A stretch of 37,388 bases of DNA. Source: an uncultured delta proteobacterium. Lineage in GTDB: Bacteria; Myxococcota_A; UBA9160; JAFDET01. Where the stretch lies: positions 1-37,388 of the forward strand of contig CAMYOO010000007.1 in NCBI GenBank assembly GCA_947260035.1, read 5' to 3'. How positions within the stretch are numbered: the first letter of the stretch is position 1; every line of letters starts with the position of its first letter. Below the pieces are notes generated by a model, which was not told the DNA's origin, made no database searches, and saw nothing but the letters and a program-made list of their open reading frames with translations. Shown piece by piece: positions 19,136 to 27,273 of the stretch. Position numbers and translations under genes: made by a program.

Positions 19136-21556
19136 TCAGCTCCCGCCGCCGACGGCCTCGGCCACCATGCCTCGCAGCTCGGCGGGGCGCTCGGCGAAGG
19201 TGCGGCGCGCGCGCTGGAAGAGCGTGAACCGACGCTCGAGGAACTGCTGCCGCTCTTCCTCGGAGACGACCCCCGGGGTGCGGGGCATGGCCCAGGTCCG
19301 CTCCAGGCTCTCCAGCTCGTCCAGCAGCGCGAGCCAGCGGGGCTCGGCCACGACGGCGAGGAAGCGTTCCGCCGCAGCGGCATACCAGCTCGCGAAGTCG
19401 GCGTCCGCACGCAGGAGCTGGTCGAGGGCCTTCTCCGCCAGGAAGCGGGGAAACCAGCCTCGGGTGCCCAGGAACGCGCGCTGTCGCGCCAGTGTCGGCT
19501 CGCCCTGGGTGCGGAAGCCCTTGTCCAGGTCCCATGCCACCAGATGCACAAAGCCCGGTGTACGCCGGCGGTCGACGGCCACGTAGCCCTGGAGCGCATC
19601 GTCCTCGAAGGCCCCGCCCTGGGGCGCGTCGATGAAGATCCCGGTGAAGTGGAGCGCGACAATGCCGTCCAGATCCAGCTCCGCCTCCACATCCGCCAGG
19701 CTCATCTCACCGGACTCCAGCCGCGCGGCCAGGGCGTCCAGCCGCTGAAGGTCCCCCTTCTTCACCTTGAAGGGCTTGCCCTTGATCAGGTCGAAGTCGG
19801 CGTGCCCGAAACGGCTGGTCAAGAAATCATCGTCCACGTCTTCGAAAGCGATAATGCGGTTGTGGAGGACGCCGTTGACCAGGAGCACTGCGGGCCGGCT
19901 GCGCGCGGCAAGCCCGCCGGCCGCGCGCACCAGGTCGTACGCCACCTTGTCGACCCAGGCGACCGGAGTCGCGTCCAGAATCAGCCGGTCGGGCGCGGGC
20001 GCCAGTACCGGTTCGAACGGATCCAGGGGCAGACGCTCCGCCCCCAGCGAAGGACGCAGGCGCAGCTGGAAGGAGTTCTCGCGACCCCTGTCGGCCCCGG
20101 TGCCGGCGTGAGAGCGCAGGCCGGCATCTCCATCGAACGTGATGCCGCCAGCATCGAGAATCAAGGCCCGCGCGGGACGCTCCCACGCCGCCCCGCGCCC
20201 CGCGTTGTTGGGCACGATCCCGAACTCGGGATCGTGGAGGACGCGCGGATCGACGCCGAGCATCACCATGAGCTGGGTGGGAGGAGCGCCCACGTACACG
20301 ATCCGGCTCGACACCGGCGTGACCGCGCGACCGCCGCGAAACCCGCGCACGCGCAGCACCGTGGGCTCCTCGATCCGCAGAGGACCGTCGAGCCGCGCGG
20401 AGTCCGCGTCGGGGAGCGAACCGTCCAGGGTGTGGCGCAGCTCGTCGACCCCCGGCGGCGGCTCGACGCCGAACAGCAGCGGATCGCGCGACACGCTCGG
20501 AAACCCCGAGAGATCCGGCGCGGGCGCCAGCGCCCGCCCCAGCGGTGTGGGCGGCGCGTAACGGATCTCGGAGCCACCGTCGGGAACGCGCTGCCAGGTG
20601 CGACCGGGCACGAAGCGCTCGGGTGTCGCGTAGTCCGCCGCCCGGCCGGCGGGGTCCAGCAGTACCAGGGTCTCGCCGCTGCGGCGCATCCGGAAGCCGG
20701 TGTGCAGGTGCAATCCGTGCCGCCCATCGTCGCGGCCGGCACGCGCCAGCGACACGCGCTCCAGCTCCACGGCTCCGTCCCGCACTTCGAAGCGAATCTC
20801 CCACTTCCCCGGCCCCTCGATCCCGCTTGCCACGCGCAGGTGCCGGCGCCTGCGCGACGGCTGCAGCGCCGCTTCGAGCGGCGGACCCGCGTCCAACGTT
20901 ACGCGCAGCCGACTCGGGGCCGGACCCGGCGCGCGGGCGCCGACCCAGAGGTCGTAGGGGCCGGCGTCGGGCGCCTCCAGCACCACGCGCACCAGCCCCA
21001 CCGCCGCGGTCTCCGCCTTCGGATCCACCACGAGCCGCGGCGGATCGAGCAGGAGCCGCTCGCCATCCGCTTTCGGGTCCAGGATCGCCCCGACCGTGCG
21101 CGCCAGCGCGCTGCCGGCGCGATCCTTGCCGGACGCGAAAACCAGCAGGTGCTCTCCGGGCCCCAGGGTCACGTCGGGCAGGATCCAGCGCCGGCTCGAC
21201 CTGCGGCCATCCGCCAGGCTCCAGCCCGCCAGCGCCACACTCGCCTCGGCGCGGTTGAAGAGCTCGATCCAGTCCGACGGCGCCAGGTCTTCGTCGAAGA
21301 CGGCGTCGCGGTTCACGGTGGCGATCTCGTTGAGGACCAGCGGCGAACGCGGCGACCCCGGGCCGAGCGCCTCGAGACGGGCCAGGCTGCGCGCCGTACG
21401 CGTGGCCCGCGCCGTGGGTGCGGTATCGGATGCGCGGCTCTCGCCCGGACGCGGCAGCTGCCAGCGCTGCTGGATCCAGGCGGCGACGCCGATCGCGGCC
21501 AGTGCGAGCACAAGGCCCGCTAGCGCGCGGCGCCGATTGCGGTTGGGCGGGGCCAC
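19136..21556 (-). CDS. CotH kinase family protein with N-terminal TM and lamin-tail-like domain
   Basis: PLVLNEIATVNRDAVFDEDLAPSDWIELFNRAEASVALAGWSLADG (LTD-like); LLVNGVLHNRIIAFEDVDDDFLTSRFGHADFDLIKG and VHLVAWDLDKGF (CotH-like). Confidence 0.85.
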   Translation of the reverse strand: MAPPNRNRRRALAGLVLALAAIGVAAWIQQRWQLPRPGESRASDTAPTARATRTARSLARLEALGPGSPRSPLVLNEIATVNRDAVFDEDLAPSDWIELFNRAEASVALAGWSLADGRRSSRRWILPDVTLGPGEHLLVFASGKDRAGSALARTVGAILDPKADGERLLLDPPRLVVDPKAETAAVGLVRVVLEAPDAGPYDLWVGARAPGPAPSRLRVTLDAGPPLEAALQPSRRRRHLRVASGIEGPGKWEIRFEVRDGAVELERVSLARAGRDDGRHGLHLHTGFRMRRSGETLVLLDPAGRAADYATPERFVPGRTWQRVPDGGSEIRYAPPTPLGRALAPAPDLSGFPSVSRDPLLFGVEPPPGVDELRHTLDGSLPDADSARLDGPLRIEEPTVLRVRGFRGGRAVTPVSSRIVYVGAPPTQLMVMLGVDPRVLHDPEFGIVPNNAGRGAAWERPARALILDAGGITFDGDAGLRSHAGTGADRGRENSFQLRLRPSLGAERLPLDPFEPVLAPAPDRLILDATPVAWVDKVAYDLVRAAGGLAARSRPAVLLVNGVLHNRIIAFEDVDDDFLTSRFGHADFDLIKGKPFKVKKGDLQRLDALAARLESGEMSLADVEAELDLDGIVALHFTGIFIDAPQGGAFEDDALQGYVAVDRRRTPGFVHLVAWDLDKGFRTQGEPTLARQRAFLGTRGWFPRFLAEKALDQLLRADADFASWYAAAAERFLAVVAEPRWLALLDELESLERTWAMPRTPGVVSEEERQQFLERRFTLFQRARRTFAERPAELRGMVAEAVGGGS

Positions 21557-21562
21557 CCGTCC

Positions 21563-22270
21563 CTAGACGCCGCCCTGCCGCGAGAAGAGCACCGAGACGT
21601 CCTCGGGCGCGCAGTGCTCTGCGATCGCCGCACGCGTCGCACTCCAGTCGATGCCCGGACGGCCGCGGAAGGCGTAGTTGAGGTGCGTGCGACCGTCTCG
21701 TGCCGACAGGTGCTCCAGCCGCACGCGGCCCAGGCGCGCGGCCAGGAAACCCTCGAGAGCGCCCCCGTGACGGGCGAAGGCCTCGTCGTCCAGGGTGAGC
21801 ATGAGCATGCCCCCGTGACGCCCGCGGCCTCCCAGGCGATCTCCCAGGAAGCGGCGCCCGGCCAGGACCAGCAGCACGATGGCGAAGAGCATCCCCAGCA
21901 GCCCGTAGCTGGCGGTGGCGCAGGCGATGGACGAGGCGATCACGATCATCAGGAAGCCCACCTCTTCGGGCTCCTTGATGGGAACGCGGAATCGCACGAT
22001 GGAGAGAGCGCCGAGCAGGCCCAGCGAGAGGGGCAAGGAGAGCTGGACCGTGATGAAGAGCAGAGTCACCGACGGCCCCACCAACATGAACGAGCGCTGG
22101 ATCTGGGAGCCGGTTTCCACGTGATCGTAGAAGGTCTCGTACAGAAGCTGGGCCGCCAGCGCCGCCGCGGTGGAGACCAGCAGGGCCAGCGCCATTCCCG
22201 CGGCGCCCAGCTCGCTCCCGGGCGGGGATGCCGCCACCAAGCGATCCAGAAGGGTCTGCATCAGGCGCAT
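21563..22270 (-). CDS. DUF4956-family membrane protein
   Basis: LLGALSIVRFRVPIKEPEEVGFLMIVIASSIACATASYGLLGML; between VTC and CotH genes as in the usual module. Confidence 0.85.
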   Translation of the reverse strand: MRLMQTLLDRLVAASPPGSELGAAGMALALLVSTAAALAAQLLYETFYDHVETGSQIQRSFMLVGPSVTLLFITVQLSLPLSLGLLGALSIVRFRVPIKEPEEVGFLMIVIASSIACATASYGLLGMLFAIVLLVLAGRRFLGDRLGGRGRHGGMLMLTLDDEAFARHGGALEGFLAARLGRVRLEHLSARDGRTHLNYAFRGRPGIDWSATRAAIAEHCAPEDVSVLFSRQGGV

Positions 22271-22965
22271 CCTCCTCGGACATGGTCGACACACAGGCCG
22301 TACTTGGAGAGCGCGGTCTTGCGCGCGTAGCGCCCGATCAGCCGCGACAGCCAGGGCGCGGGCTGCGCGTGGTCGCCCTTCACTTCGACGACGAAGAAGG
22401 GAAGCCGGCCCGGCGGGCGCCGCTGCGCCAGTGTCGACGCCGCCCAGCGCACCGAGACGTCCCGATCCAATGCGATGCGCGCGCTGCCGTCGGGAGCGAT
22501 GCGTCGCAGCCGGCGGTAGCTGAGCCACAGCACCGGCCGCAGAGAAACGCTCAGGTGCTCGCGCACCAGCGCGGCCAGCGCCACCTCATCCGGGCGTTCG
22601 AGCGGAGCGAAGGCGATGCGCTTGCGCCGCTTGCCACCGAGCGCACCGACCCGGAACTTGGACTCGAGCCAGGCGTGGCCGTCCCCCGGCTCGTACCAAC
22701 GCAGGCGAAGCTTCTCCTTGACGTACTGCCCGTCGGCCTTGTCCCGATAGGCCACCAATCGCGGCGTGTCGTAGTAGACCGAGTGCACCACGTTCTCCGC
22801 AAAGTCGGGGTCCGGAGGGCAGTGAGCGACCAGCAGCGCCTCCATGGCACCCACGCGCGAGGCCGGCCCGACGTACTTGAGCTCGTGGCGTGCGGCAGAC
22901 GTCTGCCAGCCCGGCGCCAGGACGCCGGCCTGCGAGGCCGCTTCGCTTCCGGACGCGGAGATCAC
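22261..22965 (-). CDS. VTC-domain (polyphosphate polymerase-like) protein
   Basis: RHELKYVGPAS.., HSVYYDTPRLVAYRDKADGQYVKEKLRLRWYEPG, AWLESKFRVGALGGKRR, FFVVEVKGD; basic tunnel-type residues. Confidence 0.88.
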   Translation of the reverse strand: MISASGSEAASQAGVLAPGWQTSAARHELKYVGPASRVGAMEALLVAHCPPDPDFAENVVHSVYYDTPRLVAYRDKADGQYVKEKLRLRWYEPGDGHAWLESKFRVGALGGKRRKRIAFAPLERPDEVALAALVREHLSVSLRPVLWLSYRRLRRIAPDGSARIALDRDVSVRWAASTLAQRRPPGRLPFFVVEVKGDHAQPAPWLSRLIGRYARKTALSKYGLCVDHVRGGCA

Positions 22966-23903
22966 GGCCCGGGACAGGATTTGGGCCAACCGCCCAGGAA
23001 GGATGCCTTTCCCCAGCCGGAGGCCTCGCCGAAATTCAGCACGTAGATCGGGTTCGGGTGGTTGCCCTCCACGACGAAGAACTCGGAGCGCCCGTAGGCC
23101 AAGCCCTTGGCCATGTTCAAGCCGATGCTGGTCAGATCGTGACGGGCTTTCTCCTGCCGTGTCTTCCAATCCAACTGGACGAGCATGCGGTCCTGGGTGA
23201 GCACCCAGAGACTGCCGCCCTGCCGAGCCATGCCGACGATGCCGCCGTACTCGGAGACCCAAAGCGCCTCGGGCTCCTCGCCTTCGGCCCCGACGAAGCG
23301 GTTCTCAGCGTAATCGTAGACGTAGACCGCCGCTCCCAGGGCTACCAGGAGATCGCTGCCCACGATCTCGATGGGCCCGTACTTGTGACCCTCTTCCAGC
23401 GCCTTCCACTCCACGAACTTGAGGTTCTCGCCCTTCGCCGGGCTCTGGAGCATGAAGATCGCCGGCTTGTCCACCGCCGGCGTCTCCTTCAGCTTGTTCA
23501 CGGTGTTGACCACGTACAGCGTCCGCTTCGCGCGGTCGTAGGCCAGCGATTCGAACTCAGCGGTGTAGGAGCAGTCCACGTCCGCGGATCCGTTGTCGCA
23601 GGCCTTGGCGTCCGGAAACGCCGCCGTGAAGTCGCGCTGGCGCAGACGCGCGCGGTAGGCGCCCGTCTCGCTGTCCACGATGTAGATCTGGTTCGAGTTG
23701 TCGTCGCCCACCCAGAGCTGGTCGCTGCCCTTCTCGAAGGTCAGGTCCTCGAGGTCGGCCGCCACGACCCGCGAGCCCTCGAAGGGCTTGCTGCGGATGG
23801 TGCGGGCCACGCACAGGCCCTCCACCGGCGTCGAGCGATGCACGCAGGCCGACGCGAAGACGACGACCCAGGCGAAGGCCAGCATGAGGCGGACGGCGCG
23901 CAT
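22962..23903 (-). CDS. Lipoprotein, beta-propeller-like (SdiA-regulated-like)
   Basis: MRAVRLMLAFAWVVVFASACVHRS lipobox-type signal; repeated WVGDDNSNQIYIVDSETG, AYDRAKRTLYVVNTVNK, MAKGLAYGRSEFFVVEGNHPNPIYVLNF. Confidence 0.6.
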   Translation of the reverse strand: MRAVRLMLAFAWVVVFASACVHRSTPVEGLCVARTIRSKPFEGSRVVAADLEDLTFEKGSDQLWVGDDNSNQIYIVDSETGAYRARLRQRDFTAAFPDAKACDNGSADVDCSYTAEFESLAYDRAKRTLYVVNTVNKLKETPAVDKPAIFMLQSPAKGENLKFVEWKALEEGHKYGPIEIVGSDLLVALGAAVYVYDYAENRFVGAEGEEPEALWVSEYGGIVGMARQGGSLWVLTQDRMLVQLDWKTRQEKARHDLTSIGLNMAKGLAYGRSEFFVVEGNHPNPIYVLNFGEASGWGKASFLGGWPKSCPGP

Positions 23904-23936
23904 CCCTGAGAATCCCCTCCCGGGTGGCATACCCGC

Positions 23937-23957
23937 GCGGAATCCTAGGGATTCCGC
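23937..23957. promoter_or_regulatory. Perfect 9-bp-arm dyad between divergent operons (possible operator)
   Basis: gcggaatcc-tag-ggattccgc in the 123-bp divergent intergenic region; no T-tract. Confidence 0.35.
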
Positions 23958-24026
23958 CCCGTTGCCACCAGCGCGGCTGGCCCCTTCCGGCGCGGGCCCG
24001 TAGACTGCGGCCGACCCGGAGGTCCC

Positions 24027-24863
24027 GTGCCCCGTCGCATCGAACGCGTCCTCCAGCGACTGCTCCCCGGGGCGGCTGCCCGCCTTCCCCTGCCGGACTT
24101 CCTGGGCATCGGCGCCCAGAAGGCGGGCACCACCTGGCTGGCGGCCAATCTGCGTCGACACCCGGACGTGTTCATGCCGGAGCGCAAGGAGCTGCACTTC
24201 TTCGACAACAAGTGGGACCGCCCGCTGCGCGAGTACGCGCGGCACTTCGAGGGGGGCGCAGGCCGGATCAAGGGCGAGATCACTCCCGCCTACGGGATCC
24301 TGCCCCCGGAGCGAATCCGCTACCTGCGCCGGGTGATGCCGCGCGTGCGGTTGCTGCTGCTGCTGCGCAACCCGATCGAACGCGCCTGGTCCCATGCGCT
24401 GATGGACCTGGCCTCCCGGCGCGGACGCGACCCCGAGCAGATCCCGTTCGACGAAGCGATCGCGTTCCTGGAGTCCGACCTGGCCGTGCGACGCAGCGAC
24501 TACGGAGCCATGCTCGACGCCTGGCTGGCGGTGTTCCCGCGCGAGCAGCTCTACGTGGGCTTCTTCGAGTGGATTCGCGAGCGACCCCGCGAGCTGTTGT
24601 CCGAGGTCTTCCGCCACATCGGCGTCTCCCCGGAGGTAGACTGGGCGGACTTCCCACTGGAGAAGGTGATCGTGCCCGGCGTCGCTCCCGGACGAAAGGG
24701 ACACACCACCGAGTGCCTGGAGCGTGCCGAGGGCTCCGACGAGAGCGGCCGGCACTCCTGCCCCGAGCCGGTGCGCCGCTGGCTGGAGCAGCGCTATGCA
24801 GACGACCTGGAGCGGCTGGCCCAACGGCTGGGCGGCCCGGCCGAACGCTGGCGCGTCTCATGA
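24027..24863 (+). CDS. PAPS-dependent sulfotransferase
   Basis: FLGIGAQKAGTTWLAANLRRHPDVFMPERKELHFFD; RLLLLLRNPIERAWSHALMD. Confidence 0.93.
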   Translation: MPRRIERVLQRLLPGAAARLPLPDFLGIGAQKAGTTWLAANLRRHPDVFMPERKELHFFDNKWDRPLREYARHFEGGAGRIKGEITPAYGILPPERIRYLRRVMPRVRLLLLLRNPIERAWSHALMDLASRRGRDPEQIPFDEAIAFLESDLAVRRSDYGAMLDAWLAVFPREQLYVGFFEWIRERPRELLSEVFRHIGVSPEVDWADFPLEKVIVPGVAPGRKGHTTECLERAEGSDESGRHSCPEPVRRWLEQRYADDLERLAQRLGGPAERWRVS

Positions 24864-26341
24864 GCGGCGCGGATCGAGGCCGGCGTTCTCTGCTCGAACG
24901 GCTGCGGTCCTGGGCCGACCGGCCGCCGACCGGACCGCGGCCTCCCAACGTGCTGCTGATCCTGTCCGACGAGCACAACGCGGGGGTCGCCGGCTTCGCC
25001 GGAAACCGCGTGGCCCGGACGCCGAACCTGGACGATCTGGCGGCGCGCGGCGTGGTCTTCGACGCGGCCTACTGCAACTCGCCTCTCTGCGGGCCCTCGC
25101 GCATGTCCCTCACGGCGGTGCGCCATCCGTCGCGGGTGAGCGCCTGGGGCAACGCCTCGTGGCTCCCCAGCGACGACGTGCCGTCGATCGCCCGGGCCAT
25201 GAACGCCGCCGGCTACGAGTCCCTGCTGTGCGGCAAGCAGCACTACGACGCCACGCGCCGCTACGGCTTCCGCGAGCTCGGCTCGTGGCGCACGAACCAG
25301 TATCGCAAGACGGGAATCGTGCGCCGACGAGACCCCGACGACTGGACGCCCCCGGAGCAGATCTCCAAGCGCTTCTCCAACTTCCGGCCGGGCGATGACT
25401 CGCCGGTGATGCGCCACGACCGCGCCGTCACCGAGACCGCGGGTTCCTTCCTGCGGCGTCGCAGCCGCAAGGACGCTCCCTTCTTCCTGCTGGTGGGCTA
25501 CCTGGCGCCCCACTTTCCGCTGATCGTGCCCGAAGCGTACTGGAACCGGTATCGCGGCCGGGTGCCGCTGCCGGAGATACCGCCCGGCCACCTGGAGAGC
25601 CAGCCGCGAAACTACCGGCACCTGCGCCTGGGCTTTGCCATGCAGGATGTCCCCGAGGAAACCGTGCTGAAGGGGCGCGAGCTCTACTACGGGCTCAGCG
25701 AGTGGATGGACGACCAGGTCGGCCGGCTGCTGGGTGCGCTCCAGCGCAGCCGGGTCGCCGACGACACCGTCGTCATCTACGCCAGCGACCACGGGGAGAG
25801 CCTTGGCGAGCACGGCTTGTGGTGGAAGAACTGCGCCTACGAAGGCGCCAGCCGGGTTCCCCTGGTGGTGAGCTGGCCCGAGCGCTGGAAGGGCGGCCAG
25901 CGCCGCAACGGAGCGTGCTCCCTCGTGGACCTGATGCAGAGCATCGCCGAGCTGGGCGGCGCCGAGCCCGACGCCGCCTGGGACGGCGACTCCCTGTGCA
26001 GCTGGCTCGACGCGGCCGAGACCCCGTGGAAGGACCGTGCGCTCTCCGAGTACTACGGTCACAACGTGACCTCGGCCTTCAGCATGCTGCGCAGTGGATC
26101 CTGGAAGTACGTCTACCACACGCCGCCGGACGCTCGGCACCCGGCGGAGCGGGAGCTCTACGACCTGGCGGCCGACCCGGGCGAGTTCGACAATCGGGCC
26201 GAGGACCCGGAGCAGGCCCAGCGCGTCGAGGCGCTGCACCGGGAGCTGGTGGACACGGTGGGCGAGGATCCCGACGCCGTGGACGCGCGCTGCCGGGCGG
26301 AAGTGACGACGGGCTACCAGCGGAGCGACGAACCGTCATGA
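24860..26341 (+). CDS. Sulfatase (type I, Cys-type formylglycine motif)
   Basis: PNVLLILSDEHNAG, YCNSPLCGPSRMSLTAVR (CxPSR), VVIYASDHGESLGEHGLWWKNCAYEGASRVPL. Confidence 0.94.
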   Translation: MSGADRGRRSLLERLRSWADRPPTGPRPPNVLLILSDEHNAGVAGFAGNRVARTPNLDDLAARGVVFDAAYCNSPLCGPSRMSLTAVRHPSRVSAWGNASWLPSDDVPSIARAMNAAGYESLLCGKQHYDATRRYGFRELGSWRTNQYRKTGIVRRRDPDDWTPPEQISKRFSNFRPGDDSPVMRHDRAVTETAGSFLRRRSRKDAPFFLLVGYLAPHFPLIVPEAYWNRYRGRVPLPEIPPGHLESQPRNYRHLRLGFAMQDVPEETVLKGRELYYGLSEWMDDQVGRLLGALQRSRVADDTVVIYASDHGESLGEHGLWWKNCAYEGASRVPLVVSWPERWKGGQRRNGACSLVDLMQSIAELGGAEPDAAWDGDSLCSWLDAAETPWKDRALSEYYGHNVTSAFSMLRSGSWKYVYHTPPDARHPAERELYDLAADPGEFDNRAEDPEQAQRVEALHRELVDTVGEDPDAVDARCRAEVTTGYQRSDEPS

Positions 26342-27273
26342 AGACCGTCCTTTTCGAGCGGCGCTTCAAGAAGTTCCAGGGCGGCCACCTCAAGGCCTAC
26401 CACTACTTCACCCACGTGCTCGCTTCGCCGAACTGGACCGCGAAGGTCCGCTTCAGCGAGGACTCGGTCTGGGACGAAAGCAATCCCTGGATGGCTCATC
26501 CGGACAATGTCCTGGCGCCCGACGAGTCCTGCGCCCACGACGTGCACTTCCTGGGCGGCCGCGACTGGGAACGGATCCCGGAGAGCCAGCGCGAGAACCC
26601 GCCCGTGCCCCGGATCAACCTGATCCAGCACACCCGGCACGGTTTCCCCGACGACCCGCGCCGGCCCTTCCTGCGCTACCGGGCGGTGCGGATCTGCTGC
26701 AGCGAGGAGGTGGCGGATTCGATCCGGGCCGCCGGCGCCAACGGACCCGTCTTCACCAACCCCTACGGCCTGGATCCGGGCGAGCTTCCCGAGCCGATCC
26801 CCTTCGACGCCAAGCCGCTCGACCTGCTGATCGTGGCCATCAAGGGGCCGCGCTTGGGCCGGCGGCTGCGCTGGCGGCTGTGGCGCCCCCGCCGCCGCAT
26901 CGGGCTCCTGACGCAGCCCATCCTGCGCAGCGACTTCCTCAACCTGGTCAACCGCGCGCGGGTCACGCTCTTCCTGCCCCACGTGGACGAGGGGTTCTAC
27001 ATCCCGGCTCTGGAGGGAATGGGGCTGGACACGATCGTGGTGTGCCCGGACTGCGTGGGCAACCGCTCGTTCTGCATCCCCGAACAGACCTGCCTGCGGC
27101 CGCCCTTCGAGTTCCGCGCCATCCGCAGCGCCGCCGAGGATGCGTTGCGCCTGTCGGCGGCGCAGGCCGAGCCCATGCTGAAGGCCGCCCGCGAGATGTT
27201 CGGGAGCCACACACTGGTGCGCGAACGCGAACGCTTCCTGTCGATCCTGGACGACCTGGACGGAATCTGGTGA
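26338..27273 (+). CDS. Glycosyltransferase (GT-B like)
   Basis: GGHLKAYHYFTHVLASPNW, INLIQHTRHG, VFTNPYGLDPGE, VTLFLPHVDEGFYIPALEGMGLDTIVVCPDCVGNRSF. Confidence 0.75.
   Translation: MKTVLFERRFKKFQGGHLKAYHYFTHVLASPNWTAKVRFSEDSVWDESNPWMAHPDNVLAPDESCAHDVHFLGGRDWERIPESQRENPPVPRINLIQHTRHGFPDDPRRPFLRYRAVRICCSEEVADSIRAAGANGPVFTNPYGLDPGELPEPIPFDAKPLDLLIVAIKGPRLGRRLRWRLWRPRRRIGLLTQPILRSDFLNLVNRARVTLFLPHVDEGFYIPALEGMGLDTIVVCPDCVGNRSFCIPEQTCLRPPFEFRAIRSAAEDALRLSAAQAEPMLKAAREMFGSHTLVRERERFLSILDDLDGIW

Noticed and set aside
17411-21523. 1370-aa plus-strand ORF
   Set aside because: Antisense to well-supported CotH and GT-C-like genes; low-complexity Gln/Arg/His/Gly composition typical of high-GC shadow ORFs.
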